Translations under genes and position numbers: made by a program
NCBI RefSeq assembly: GCF_024626525.1
Contig: NZ_JANJGU010000005.1
Location: forward strand, 165,077-229,076
From: Lederbergia panacisoli
GTDB taxonomy: Bacteria > Bacillota > Bacilli > Bacillales > Bacillaceae_C
Direction: 5' to 3'
DNA: 64,000 nt
In this document: one piece after another, positions 37,457 through 46,500 of the stretch
Layout of the letters: each line of letters starts with the position of its first letter
Numbering within the stretch: position 1 is the first letter of the stretch
Notes under the pieces: model-generated
Told to the model about the DNA's origin: nothing
The model's input: only the letters and a program-made list of their open reading frames with translations
The model's database searches: none

Positions 37457-37918
37457 TTATTTTATAGGCTCCTTCCTATCCCAACGAACTGTAAAGAAAA
37501 CATGGTTTTTCTTTTTATTTAATTCGGCATATGCTTCACATATAAATTGTTTTTGATTTTGAATTTGTTCAGCAATAAAACCAGCTTCTAACGTAAAGCA
37601 AGGGTCCGAATTCATTTGAATTCTTCTATCCACTAATTTTCCATTAAGCTCAAACTTTATCTCGTTTTTGCTTTCCTCAACAAGCTTCAGCATCCCCCAC
37701 GATGCTTCTTGAAAGAAGGAACTAACTTCTTCAGTAGAAAGCAGTGGAAATTTGCGAGCTATATGTTTTCCTGCCCAATAAGAGATTTCATTAGTATCCT
37801 TGCCAAGAATTCCCGGAATTAATATATCCCTAAGTAATTCATATCCGAATACAGGAATGTCCATTTGGGTATCTGATTCAGGTGAATTATGAAGTCCTTG
37901 TTTCAATGATGTTTGCAC
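37457..37918 (-). CDS. yslB: YslB family protein (DUF2507)
   Basis: The 153-residue soluble protein has FGYELLRDILIPGILGKDTNEISYWAGKHIARKFPL and the C-terminal FTLEAGFIAEQIQNQ segment typical of DUF2507, a compact fold shared with vinyl-4-reductase-like domains. The function is unknown. Position opposite and between lysC and sdhC is that of B. subtilis yslB. GAGGGGAT on the minus strand provides a ribosome binding site. Confidence 0.88.
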   Translation of the reverse strand: MQTSLKQGLHNSPESDTQMDIPVFGYELLRDILIPGILGKDTNEISYWAGKHIARKFPLLSTEEVSSFFQEASWGMLKLVEESKNEIKFELNGKLVDRRIQMNSDPCFTLEAGFIAEQIQNQKQFICEAYAELNKKKNHVFFTVRWDRKEPIK

Positions 37919-38049
37919 TAAAATCCCCTCTTTCTCTATGACCTATTATATACAAAAAGAGTTGTTATTGAAAAAATATTTTACAATGGGACAGAATAAA
38001 TTTGTGAAACCATATTGTTTTTTAGTATTAAAAAGGTGAAACCGTTGCC

Positions 38050-38103
38050 TTGACGCTTCCGAAAGTCGGGAGTAGAATGGATATGTCACATAATTGTTAT
38101 AAT
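38050..38103 (+). promoter_or_regulatory. Promoter region of sdhCAB
   Basis: TTGACG at 38050-38055, 17-base spacer, TAGAAT at 38073-38078. A second candidate is an extended -10, TGTTATAAT at 38095-38103, with no clear -35. No other feature is visible in 37919-38186. Confidence 0.6.
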
Positions 38104-38186
38104 ACATTTTGTGTTGTTTGACATGCAGTCATTTCGAACACACTTTGTCTGCAGCACAGAGTCTTAAACACTAAGGGGGGTAAATT

Positions 38187-38819
38187 GTGGCAGGTAAAAA
38201 TGAGTTTTTTTGGCGTAGGCTGCATTCCTTGTTGGGTGTTATCCCAGTAGGCATTTTTGTAGTGCAGCATTTAATTGTTAACCATTTCGCTACTCGTGGC
38301 GAAGATGCATTTAATAAAGCATCAGGATTTATGGGGAATCTTCCATTTGTCATTTTCCTAGAATTCGCAGTTATTTACATACCAATTCTTTTTCATGGAA
38401 TTCTTGGGCTTTATATTGCGTTTACGGCAAACAATAATCCTGCTAGGCTAAGCTTTTTCCGTAATTGGATGTTCACTATCCAGCGGATCACAGGGGTTAT
38501 TTTATTGGCTTTTATCGCTTGGCACGTGTGGGAAACTCGGATTCAGAAGGCGTTTTTTGATGTTGAAGTGAATTTTGATATGATGGCAAATATTTTATCT
38601 AATCCAGTTGCACTGATTTTATACTTTATTGGTATTCTTTCAGCTACATTCCATTTATCCAATGGTTTATGGTCGTTTCTCGTTAGATGGGGAATTACGC
38701 AATCCCCTACCTCCCAACGAATTTCTTCATGGGTAATGGGAGTGTTATTTGTAGTTATTTCTGTCATTGGAATTCGCGCGGCGTTAGCATTCGCTTATCC
38801 GGATCTATTCATAGGATAA
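38187..38819 (+). CDS. sdhC: Succinate dehydrogenase cytochrome b558 subunit
   Basis: The 210-residue membrane anchor has five membrane helices and carries two haems in the Bacillus enzyme. Histidines are at the conserved places: RRLHSLLG (His-13), VQHLIVN (His-28), FHGILGLY, AWHVWETR and TFHLSNGLW. It anchors SdhAB and passes electrons to menaquinone. The start is GTG at 38187 after GGGGGG, aligning with B. subtilis SdhC. It is the first gene of sdhCAB. Confidence 0.95.
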   Translation: MAGKNEFFWRRLHSLLGVIPVGIFVVQHLIVNHFATRGEDAFNKASGFMGNLPFVIFLEFAVIYIPILFHGILGLYIAFTANNNPARLSFFRNWMFTIQRITGVILLAFIAWHVWETRIQKAFFDVEVNFDMMANILSNPVALILYFIGILSATFHLSNGLWSFLVRWGITQSPTSQRISSWVMGVLFVVISVIGIRAALAFAYPDLFIG

Positions 38820-38866
38820 ACAGGCTGAAAGATAATCAACAACGGTGAGAAGGAGTGAGTCATACG

Positions 38867-40627
38867 ATGAGTAATGGGAAAATCATCGTGGTCGGTGGTG
38901 GATTAGCTGGCCTGATGGCAACAATAAAAATAGCAGAAGAAGGAAGTCAAGTGGATTTATTCTCACTTGTACCAGTAAAGCGATCTCACTCTGTATGTGC
39001 ACAGGGTGGTATTAATGGTGCAGTAAATACAAAAGGAGAAGGGGACTCCCCGTTAATCCATTTTGATGATACAGTTTATGGTGGAGACTTTTTAGCTAAC
39101 CAACCGCCTGTTAAAGCAATGTGTGAAGCGGCTCCTGGGATCATTAACTTATTCGATAGAATGGGTGTTATGTTTAACCGGACACCAGAGGGGTTGCTCG
39201 ATTTCCGTCGTTTTGGTGGGACTCAGCATCATCGTACAGCATTTGCGGGGGCAACAACTGGTCAGCAATTATTATATGCATTGGACGAGCAGGTTAGGCG
39301 CCATGAAGTCGCGGGCCTCGTAAATAAATATGAAGGCTGGGACTTTTTAGGAATTATTCAAGATGACGCAGGAGTTTGTCGTGGAATTGTAGCACAAAAC
39401 ATGACGTCAATGGAAATTCAATCATTCCCTGCAGATGCTGTTATTATGGCTACTGGTGGACCTGGAATTATTTTTGGCAAATCAACAAACTCTGTTATCA
39501 ATACTGGGTCAGCTGCTTCTATTGTATACCAGCAAGGAGCTGCATATGCAAATGCTGAATTCATTCAAATTCATCCAACCGCAATACCTGGAGATGATAA
39601 GCTTCGTTTAATGAGTGAGTCTGCACGCGGGGAAGGTGGACGAATTTGGACATATAAAGACGGTAAACCATGGTATTTCTTAGAGGAAAAATATCCTGCA
39701 TATGGTAACCTTGTTCCTCGTGATATTGCTACACGAGAAATTTTCCATGTTTGCGTAGATATGAAGCTCGGAATTAACGGTGAAAACATGGTATATCTTG
39801 ATCTTTCTCATAAAGACCCACATGAACTTGATGTGAAACTCGGTGGTATTATTGAAATATATGAGAAATTCACTGGAGAAGATCCACATAAAGTACCTAT
39901 GAAAATTTTCCCTGCTGTCCATTACTCAATGGGTGGTCTTTGGGTTGATTATGAGCAGCATACGAATATTCAAGGGTTATTTGCTGCAGGTGAATGTGAT
40001 TACTCACAACACGGAGCAAACCGTCTCGGTGCAAACTCCCTGTTATCAGCAGTATACGGTGGAATGGTAGCTGGCCCGGAAGCGGTTAAGTATATTAAAG
40101 GGTTGGAAAAAAGCTCTGATGCTTTTTCATCTTCTTTATATGAAGGTGCTGCAAAACATGAGCAAGAGAAATATGCTAATATTCTGTCCATGGATGGTAC
40201 AGAAAATGCTTATGTCCTTCATAAAGAGCTTGGAGAATGGATGACAAACAATGTGACGGTCGTTCGTTACAATGATAAATTGCAAGATACCGACAATAAA
40301 ATTGTTGAACTGATGGAACGTTGGAAAAATATTAATATTAACGATACAACAAACTGGAGTAATCAAGGTGCATTATTCACAAGACAATTGTGGAACATGC
40401 TTCAGCTTTCACGTGTTATTACAATTGGTGCTCTAAACCGTAATGAAAGCCGTGGAGCACACTACAAGCCTGACTTCCCTGATCGTAACGATGAAGAATG
40501 GCTAAAAACAACGATTGCGAATTACAATCAAAGTACAAATAACCCTGAATTTAGCTATGAGGATGTGGATGTTTCTCTCATTACACCTCGTAAACGCGAC
40601 TATTCAAAACAGAAAGAAGTGAATTAA
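38867..40627 (+). CDS. sdhA: Succinate dehydrogenase flavoprotein subunit
   Basis: The 586-residue FAD protein oxidises succinate to fumarate in the TCA cycle. It has the dinucleotide motif IIVVGGGLAGLMA, the flavin-attachment region KRSHSVCAQGGINGA, active-site segments GGTQHHRTAFAGATTGQ and RLMSESARGEGGR, HYSMGGLWVD, and GANRLGANSLLSAVYGG. ATG at 38867 is preferred; GTG at 38855 overlaps the ribosome binding site AAGGAG. Its stop overlaps the sdhB start by one base. Confidence 0.97.
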   Translation: MSNGKIIVVGGGLAGLMATIKIAEEGSQVDLFSLVPVKRSHSVCAQGGINGAVNTKGEGDSPLIHFDDTVYGGDFLANQPPVKAMCEAAPGIINLFDRMGVMFNRTPEGLLDFRRFGGTQHHRTAFAGATTGQQLLYALDEQVRRHEVAGLVNKYEGWDFLGIIQDDAGVCRGIVAQNMTSMEIQSFPADAVIMATGGPGIIFGKSTNSVINTGSAASIVYQQGAAYANAEFIQIHPTAIPGDDKLRLMSESARGEGGRIWTYKDGKPWYFLEEKYPAYGNLVPRDIATREIFHVCVDMKLGINGENMVYLDLSHKDPHELDVKLGGIIEIYEKFTGEDPHKVPMKIFPAVHYSMGGLWVDYEQHTNIQGLFAAGECDYSQHGANRLGANSLLSAVYGGMVAGPEAVKYIKGLEKSSDAFSSSLYEGAAKHEQEKYANILSMDGTENAYVLHKELGEWMTNNVTVVRYNDKLQDTDNKIVELMERWKNININDTTNWSNQGALFTRQLWNMLQLSRVITIGALNRNESRGAHYKPDFPDRNDEEWLKTTIANYNQSTNNPEFSYEDVDVSLITPRKRDYSKQKEVN

Positions 40628-41397
40628 TGATGAGTGAAAATAAAAAGGTCACCTTTATCATAACTCGTCAAGATAATCCTGAATCACAGCCTTATGAAGA
40701 AAAGTTTGTGTTGGATTATCGTCCAAATATGAATGTAATATCGGCTTTAATGGAAATAAGACGAAACCCAGTTAATGCTGAAGGGAAGAAAACAACTCCT
40801 ATCGCTTGGGATATGAACTGTTTGGAAGAGGTGTGCGGAGCTTGTTCAATGGTGATTAATGGGCAGCCTCGACAATCGTGTACAGCACTTGTCGATAAGC
40901 TTGAACACCCGATTCGTTTAGCACCTATGAATACTTTCCCAGTCGTTCGTGACCTCGTCATCGACAGAAGCAGGATGTTTGATTCATTAAAGAAAATTAA
41001 AGCATGGATTCCAATTGATGGAACATATGATCTTGGACCTGGACCAAGGATGCCTGAGCGCAGACGCCAGTGGGCATATGAATTATCAAAATGTATGACT
41101 TGCGGTGTTTGCTTGGAAGCATGTCCAAACGTAAATAGTAAAACAAGTTTTATTGGACCTGCATTTCTTTCGCTCGTTCGTCTATATAATGCTCATCCAA
41201 CAGGAGCAATGAATAAAGACGAACGTCTTGAGGCGTTAATGGATGAGGGCGGTATATCCCAATGCGGCAACTCACAAAACTGTGTAGAAGTTTGTCCAAA
41301 AGGAATTCCTCTTACGACATCCATTGCAGCAATGAACCGTGCTACAAACATTCAAATGTTCAAAAACTTCTTCGGAAGCGACCATATGGTAGATTAA
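40627..41397 (+). CDS. sdhB: Succinate dehydrogenase iron-sulphur subunit
   Basis: The 256-residue subunit relays electrons through three clusters. The [2Fe-2S] ligands are in CLEEVCGACSMVINGQPRQSC (positions about 67-87), the [4Fe-4S] in CMTCGVCLEACP, and the [3Fe-4S] in CGNSQNCVEVCPKG. Start is ATG at 40627 (TAATG overlap with sdhA) or 40630. A hairpin follows at 41406-41432. Confidence 0.97.
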   Translation: MMSENKKVTFIITRQDNPESQPYEEKFVLDYRPNMNVISALMEIRRNPVNAEGKKTTPIAWDMNCLEEVCGACSMVINGQPRQSCTALVDKLEHPIRLAPMNTFPVVRDLVIDRSRMFDSLKKIKAWIPIDGTYDLGPGPRMPERRRQWAYELSKCMTCGVCLEACPNVNSKTSFIGPAFLSLVRLYNAHPTGAMNKDERLEALMDEGGISQCGNSQNCVEVCPKGIPLTTSIAAMNRATNIQMFKNFFGSDHMVD

Positions 41398-41405
41398 AAT
41401 ATTTG

Positions 41406-41432
41406 GGATTACCCTTTTGAGGGTAATCCTTG
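41406..41432 (+). terminator. Terminator after sdhB
   Basis: GGATTACCC / GGGTAATCC, 9-bp perfect stem, followed by TTGTTT. Confidence 0.7.
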
Positions 41433-41487
41433 TTTAATTTTCAGCACAACTTCCAGACGTTTGCATTATATGGAGTAGGCAGTAATA

Positions 41488-41637
41488 ATGAAGAGCATGG
41501 ATTATCACTTTCATGCTTATAATACGTCAGACATCCATTATGAAGTCAATAAAAAATGGGTGTTTTTTTCGCCTATTTCGCTATTTCTTGCCTTCATCAT
41601 GTCACTCACATTATTTGCTTCACATATGATATGGTGA
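41488..41637 (+). CDS. Candidate 49-residue single-span membrane protein
   Basis: ATG at 41488, 13 bases after GGAG, opens 49 codons. The N-terminal half is hydrophilic with several His (DYHFHAYNTSDIHYEV); the C-terminal half is one hydrophobic helix (VFFSPISLFLAFIMSLTLFA) ending SHMIW. It lies between the sdhB terminator and gerE, where B. subtilis has ysmA. No family recognised. A SigK-like -10 overlaps its 3' end and belongs to gerE. Confidence 0.45.
   Translation: MKSMDYHFHAYNTSDIHYEVNKKWVFFSPISLFLAFIMSLTLFASHMIW
41603..41631 (+). promoter_or_regulatory. Candidate SigK promoter of gerE
   Basis: CACT at 41603-41606 (mACm-like -35), 16-base spacer, CATATGATA at 41623-41631 which fits the SigK -10 CATANNNTA exactly. 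gerE is SigK-dependent in B. subtilis and starts 68 bases further on. Confidence 0.6.
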
Positions 41638-41698
41638 CAATCAAAAAATACCCATCCCCGCGGTTTAAAGCTGGCGAAGGCAAGGAGGGTTACAATAG

Positions 41699-41923
41699 TT
41701 GAAGGAGAATGAATTCACACACAAACCGCTGCTGACAAAAAGAGAAAGAGAAGTCTTCGAACTGTTGGTTCAAGATAAAACAACTAAAGAGATAGCAAAA
41801 GACCTATTTATCAGTGAGAAAACGGTTCGAAACCATATATCCAACGCCATGCAAAAGCTCGGAGTAAAGGGCCGATCCCAAGCTGTCGTGGAACTCTTGC
41901 GCATGGGAGAATTAAAGTTATAA
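41699..41923 (+). CDS. gerE: Spore germination/late sporulation regulator GerE
   Basis: The 74-residue LuxR-type DNA-binding protein consists almost solely of a helix-turn-helix: LLTKREREVFELLVQDKTTK, FISEKTVRNHISNAMQKLGVKGRS. It controls late SigK-dependent coat genes in the mother cell. The start is TTG at 41699, behind AAGGAGGG, aligning with the B. subtilis N-terminus MKE. Its nearness to coat-associated genes further right is of interest. Confidence 0.96.
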   Translation: MKENEFTHKPLLTKREREVFELLVQDKTTKEIAKDLFISEKTVRNHISNAMQKLGVKGRSQAVVELLRMGELKL

Positions 41924-41925
41924 AA

Positions 41926-41960
41926 ACAAAACCGGCTATCCATTTGGGAGCCGGTTTTGT
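41926..41960 (+). terminator. Hairpin after gerE
   Basis: Perfect 12-bp stem ACAAAACCGGCT / AGCCGGTTTTGT with 11-base loop immediately after the gerE stop. Confidence 0.8.
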
Positions 41961-42084
41961 TGGTCTTTATATCTAAATCAAATAATGGACAAGCCTGCTC
42001 ATACATTTAATAGGGGAAAGATGACTTTTTATTAGTAAAGTTACACCTGAGATAATAATCTACAACGCGAGAGCCAGCCACCGA

Positions 42085-42143
42085 TAATTTCCGTTCCAGG
42101 CGGACGCCCCGCGGAAAGCGAGCAACTGTAGCGGAAATCAACC
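42085..42143. repeat. Dispersed intergenic repeat, family 2, fragment
   Basis: ATTTCCGTTCCAGGCGG and CGCCCCGCGGAAAGCGAGCAAC...GCGGAAATCAACC match one end of the full-length family 2 elements; the other half is missing. The remainder of 41961-42387 has no feature I can name. Confidence 0.65.
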
Positions 42144-42387
42144 TAGCACTATCTTAGTATGCAACAATGTCTACAAACACCCTCCTAAATAATCAACGTA
42201 TTAATGTCCATTATTAATTTTAAGTAACGGCTGTTACCAAACTGTAAAGATGGCTTCAAAAACCAATGGGCACTTAGGCTGATGGCATATAGCACAAGCT
42301 ATTGTAAGGTTTTTCCACTAGTTGTAAACACTCAATATGATAGAATTCATTTTGCAAGGGAAAATAATGAACAGCAGGAGGCTACTT

Positions 42388-43752
42388 ATGAAGAAAGTAT
42401 TAATTTCAACTACTTTAACACTTACCCTAGGATTAAGCTCCATTGCAGTACCGACAATTCAGCCAAACACTGTATCAGCGGCAACGGTAAATCCTTATAA
42501 CAATCAAGCGGCGGTGAATGCCAAAGCAAATCAATTAATTAATATTGCAAAAGGGTTAATAGGGAAAGCTACTTATAGTCAAGAGGAATATAAAACTACT
42601 TATCCATATAAATTTGCATGTGCTAGTTTTATAGACTTTGTGTTTAAACAGGGAGGGGTAGACCTTGCTACTTATAATGAGGATTATATGGTAAAGCAAG
42701 GGTATTACGTACCAAGAAGTGAATTGCAAAAAGGGGATCTTGTATTCTTTAAAAATAAGACAACAGGAACAGATCCGGATCACGTAGGAATGTATATCGG
42801 TGATAATAAAATTATTCATATGGCAGATTCCAAACAAAATATTGTTATTACTGATATGAGCAGCAAACCATACTATACCGAAAAGTATTTTTCAGCAAGA
42901 AGAGTATTACCAAGCATTATGTCTGCTAATCCTGCATCAAAAGGAGATAATATCGTCTCTCAAGCTTATAATTTAATGAATAAAGTGACGATGGGCAGCA
43001 CAAATAATGAGCAAACGAAAAGATTTACAGGTCCTGGGTTTGTGAACTATGTGTATAAGAATAATGGTGTAAGTCTCGGAACAACAGATATTAAACAAAT
43101 GATGAATAAAGGAACGACTGTATCTAAAGCAAACTTAAAGAAAGGTGATTTAATCTTCTTTAATAGTGTACAAGGAACGAAAACTCCGAACATGGTTGGA
43201 ATTTATGCAGGTGATCATAGAATTATTGTTCCAAATAGCTCGGGCATACTGACTAGGGTATTATTTGTACAATATTACAAAGATCATTACATTACAGCAA
43301 AACGTGTTTTTACGGAAAAGCTAGTTTCAAACTCGACAACTAATACAAGCACGACAACTAGCACAAGCTCTACAAAAGCAGATAAGGTTGTTAATTTTGC
43401 ATCTGGACTAATGGGTAAAGCAAAATTTGGTTATTCCTACAATGAAAAAACATTAACATTTACTGGTGCTGGGTTTACGTACTATGTGTTTCAACAAAAT
43501 GGAATTGATTTAAAATATAAATTAGCAAGCAGACAGGCCCTAGCAGGTAAGGCAGTATCAAAAGCTAATTTACAAAAAGGCGACCTAATCTTTTTCTCAA
43601 CAGATAACAAAGGTAAAAATATAACTCAAAGCGGGATTTATATCGGTGCAAACCAATATATTGCGCTATCGACAAATGGACAAGTTGTAAAAGAAAGCTT
43701 AAGCTCTACATGGGCAGTTAATAATTATGTGACTGCACGTCGTGTACTTTAA
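42388..43752 (+). CDS. Secreted protein with three NlpC/P60-like modules
   Basis: The 454-residue protein has a cleavable signal peptide (residues 1-31, ending VSA-A) and three repeats of about 125 residues. Module 1 has catalytic-type residues: Cys-78 in KFACASFIDFVF and His-132 in DPDHVGMYIGDN, then IIHMA. In modules 2 and 3 the Cys is replaced (RFTGPGFVNYVY; TFTGAGFTYYVF) and the His is lost (TPNMVGIYAGDH; ITQSGIYIGAN). NlpC/P60 enzymes cut peptide bonds of cell-wall stem peptides. Modules 2-3 may bind rather than cut. ATG at 42388 follows CAGGAGG; the frame start at 42337 is rejected. Confidence 0.85.
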   Translation: MKKVLISTTLTLTLGLSSIAVPTIQPNTVSAATVNPYNNQAAVNAKANQLINIAKGLIGKATYSQEEYKTTYPYKFACASFIDFVFKQGGVDLATYNEDYMVKQGYYVPRSELQKGDLVFFKNKTTGTDPDHVGMYIGDNKIIHMADSKQNIVITDMSSKPYYTEKYFSARRVLPSIMSANPASKGDNIVSQAYNLMNKVTMGSTNNEQTKRFTGPGFVNYVYKNNGVSLGTTDIKQMMNKGTTVSKANLKKGDLIFFNSVQGTKTPNMVGIYAGDHRIIVPNSSGILTRVLFVQYYKDHYITAKRVFTEKLVSNSTTNTSTTTSTSSTKADKVVNFASGLMGKAKFGYSYNEKTLTFTGAGFTYYVFQQNGIDLKYKLASRQALAGKAVSKANLQKGDLIFFSTDNKGKNITQSGIYIGANQYIALSTNGQVVKESLSSTWAVNNYVTARRVL

Positions 43753-43779
43753 AATAAAGAAAACAACCAAGTCAAGGCA

Positions 43780-43818
43780 ACGGGTTCGGTTGACGAGGAG
43801 GAGACCGAACTCGTTTTT
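43780..43818 (+). terminator. Terminator between the two NlpC/P60 genes
   Basis: ACGGGTTCGGT / ACCGAACTCGT stem (11 bp with one G-T) followed by five T. Confidence 0.75.
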
Positions 43819-43922
43819 AATATTTTTTACTATTTGTAAGATTACTTGGAAAATAAAAGGTAAAACTCACATAAGTCTATTGCATAGTTAACACATAATA
43901 CTACATAAGAGAGGCGAATAAA

Positions 43923-45206
43923 ATGAAAAAAGGACTTGGAAATATAGTACTAACGGCAGGACTGGCACTAAGTGTATTACCATTATCTTCAATTCAAGTT
44001 GACGCAAAAACAGTACAACAAAATAATCAATCAGAAGTAGAACAAAAGGTAGATAGTTTGATTAAGACAGCTATCAATCTGGTCGATAAAGCAACTTATG
44101 TTGATCTTGGTCAAGTGGATTATCAAGAATTAAAATTCCGTTGTGCTTCTTTTATCGATTATGTTTTTGGGCAAAATGGATTAGAATTGCATAATGCGGA
44201 TGAAAAACAAATGATCAAACAGGGGATACACGTTGATCGCAAGGATTTACAAAAGGGTGATCTGCTATTTTTTACAACTCGAAAAGATGGACTGCCTAAT
44301 CATGTAGCCATGTATATTGGAGACAATAAAGTTGTTCATGCAGCGAATAAGGAACTCGGCATCACAGTAACAGACATGACAAATAAATCTTATTATACAG
44401 ATAGTTATATCGAATCAAGAAGAGTAATCCCTAGCTTGTTAGAAGCGAATAAAAATGACATAGTTACGACAAGTTATGAGTTGATGGATAGTAACTTGAA
44501 GAATATGGAACTGATCAATAAGATATACAAACAAAATGGGATTGATTTAAACGCAACTAATAGTACAGACTACCTTACAAAAGGGGATTCAGTAACAAGA
44601 GATAAATTGCAAGAAGGAGATCTTATCCTATACAAGACAAGCGGAACGCGACTTATTCCCGCAATATACATTGGCGAGCATAGAATAATTGTTGCTGATA
44701 CTGGAAAAACATCGAAGAGAATGTTGTTTGATCAATATTACTCAGAAGAAGCGGGTAATTTCGTAACTGCAAGAAGATTTATTTCTACAGAAGATAAATC
44801 AGATCCAATAGCAGTTGATGAAAAATCAACAAAAGCTGATAAAATTATAGACTATGCTTTAAGTGTCGCCGATAAAGCTAAGTTTGGATACGCTTATGAT
44901 AAAGATGCTTTGACGTTTACAGGTGCTGGATTTGTACATTATCTGTACAAAAATGAGGGAGTTGACCTAAAATCAACACTTGCAAGTGGCCAATTAAGCG
45001 TTGGTACAGAAGTTAATAAGACGAACCTACTAAAAGGGGACTTGCTATACTTCACAAACGGCGGAAAGACAGTTGTGGAGGTCGGTATTTATTTAGGAAA
45101 CAATGAATTTATATACTTATCATCGCGAGAAAGAGCTGTATTGAAGGATAACTTAAATTCTGATTGGGCAAAGAAAAATTATGTTACGGCGAGAAGAGTA
45201 TTATAA
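43923..45206 (+). CDS. Secreted protein with three NlpC/P60-like modules (paralogue)
   Basis: The 427-residue protein is a divergent tandem duplicate of the preceding gene. A signal peptide ends VDA-K (about residue 28). Module 1 keeps Cys-74 (KFRCASFIDYVF) and His-127 (LPNHVAMYIGDN) plus VVHAA. Module 2 is further reduced, having lost the segment that carries the Cys; module 3 has TFTGAGFVHYLY without Cys and VEVGIYLGNN without His. GAGAGGCG precedes the ATG. Each gene has its own terminator, so the two are separate transcription units. Confidence 0.85.
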   Translation: MKKGLGNIVLTAGLALSVLPLSSIQVDAKTVQQNNQSEVEQKVDSLIKTAINLVDKATYVDLGQVDYQELKFRCASFIDYVFGQNGLELHNADEKQMIKQGIHVDRKDLQKGDLLFFTTRKDGLPNHVAMYIGDNKVVHAANKELGITVTDMTNKSYYTDSYIESRRVIPSLLEANKNDIVTTSYELMDSNLKNMELINKIYKQNGIDLNATNSTDYLTKGDSVTRDKLQEGDLILYKTSGTRLIPAIYIGEHRIIVADTGKTSKRMLFDQYYSEEAGNFVTARRFISTEDKSDPIAVDEKSTKADKIIDYALSVADKAKFGYAYDKDALTFTGAGFVHYLYKNEGVDLKSTLASGQLSVGTEVNKTNLLKGDLLYFTNGGKTVVEVGIYLGNNEFIYLSSRERAVLKDNLNSDWAKKNYVTARRVL

Positions 45207-45242
45207 TTGGCTGTACGACTAATACTTTTCCAAATAAAAAGT

Positions 45243-45273
45243 AAAGCAACTGATACCATTTCAGTTGCTTTTT
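45243..45273 (+). terminator. Terminator after the second NlpC/P60 gene
   Basis: Perfect 11-bp stem AAAGCAACTGA / TCAGTTGCTTT followed by TT; the convergent ligase gene ends about 110 bases on. Confidence 0.75.
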
Positions 45274-45381
45274 ACAATGATAAAATTTAGTTTTAACCTT
45301 TGTGTTAATGTGATTTTCCCCTGAACCAATAATAATAAATGCCCTTTTATACTTTGGCAAACGCTAAAAAAGTTTGAAAAC

Positions 45382-46500
45382 TTACTTAGTCTCTTCACTA
45401 TAATATTGAAGTAATAATTCTACTGTTTCGAATAAATTCTGTTTACTTGCACCTTTAACAAGAACGGTTGTTCCGGGTTCAATTGCGTCTAAAAGATCCT
45501 CATGAAGTTTTTTTCTATATAATCCTGTATAGTGCTTTGCTTTATCCTTTGTCATTCCTGCGGACAAAGCACCTTCAGTAATATCTCTAGAATAGTTTCC
45601 AAACGTAAATAATTGATGAACTCCGTTTATTGCTGCATATCTGCCAATATCAAGATGATCCGCTTCATTCCTATCGCCTAGTTCACTCATACTTCCTAGA
45701 ACAGCAATTCTTTTTCTTCGCCCTGCCTGTTTTAATACATCAATTGCCGCTTTCATGGCAGGTGGATGCGCGTGAACAGTATCATCGATTACAGTAATAT
45801 TATCTTTTAAATGGTAAAAATATAATCGATGTTCCGGTTTGGTGATGAAATTAAGACCATTTTGCATGTCTTTCGGTGAGAATCCTAATAAATCTGTTAC
45901 TGCAATTGCAAATAAAGCATTGTAGATATTGTGTTGCCCAAATACAGGGATTTTAAATGTATAGTTGTTTCTTTTTAATTTTACGGTAAATTCCATTCCA
46001 TCCTTGCCGAAACGAATATTTTGAGCCCTATATGTCCCAACCTTTTGAATTCCTACCGTTACAATTTTACCTTTAAATCTAGATGTATGAAGCATTTGTG
46101 AATTTTGATCATCCCTATTAATGAACAACACACCATCTTGTTTCATACCTTTAATAATCTCGGATTTTGCTGCAACTAAGTTTTCTAGTTTACTATCAAA
46201 ATTGCCGATATGTGCTAATCCAACATTCGTAATAACCGAAATATCAGGCTGAAGGATTGAGCAATGTTCCGTTATTTGTCCAGGGAAACCCATTCCATAT
46301 TCCAGTACAACAGCTCGGTGAATAGGGCCTATCTTTTCTTTGTGTTGAATTGTGTTTTCTGTTGTATTATGGTAGTCACTTGATTCATACGTAATCCATT
46401 TTTCTCTTAAGATGGAACTTATCATTGTTTTCACGGTCGTTTTTCCAGCGCTGCCTGTTACAGCAATTATTGGTTTTTCTTTCATAAAATCGATTGTCAT
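45382..46500 (-). CDS. MurF-like peptide ligase lacking the UDP-binding domain
   Basis: The 372-residue protein is a Mur ligase of MurF type. The ATPase P-loop is TGSAGKTT (about residues 15-22), then TNVGLAHIGNF, the carbamylated-lysine region AAKSEIIKGM, DDTVHAHPPAMKAAID (MurF has a YNANP sequence here), LGSMSELGD and VLVKGASKQNLFETV. The N-terminal UDP-MurNAc-binding domain of murein MurF (about 90 residues) is absent, so the substrate should differ from UDP-MurNAc-tripeptide. ATGA overlap with the upstream ATP-grasp gene indicates coupled translation. It closely parallels the C-terminal half of the fusion at 52461-54626. Confidence 0.82.
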   Translation of the reverse strand: MTIDFMKEKPIIAVTGSAGKTTVKTMISSILREKWITYESSDYHNTTENTIQHKEKIGPIHRAVVLEYGMGFPGQITEHCSILQPDISVITNVGLAHIGNFDSKLENLVAAKSEIIKGMKQDGVLFINRDDQNSQMLHTSRFKGKIVTVGIQKVGTYRAQNIRFGKDGMEFTVKLKRNNYTFKIPVFGQHNIYNALFAIAVTDLLGFSPKDMQNGLNFITKPEHRLYFYHLKDNITVIDDTVHAHPPAMKAAIDVLKQAGRRKRIAVLGSMSELGDRNEADHLDIGRYAAINGVHQLFTFGNYSRDITEGALSAGMTKDKAKHYTGLYRKKLHEDLLDAIEPGTTVLVKGASKQNLFETVELLLQYYSEETK

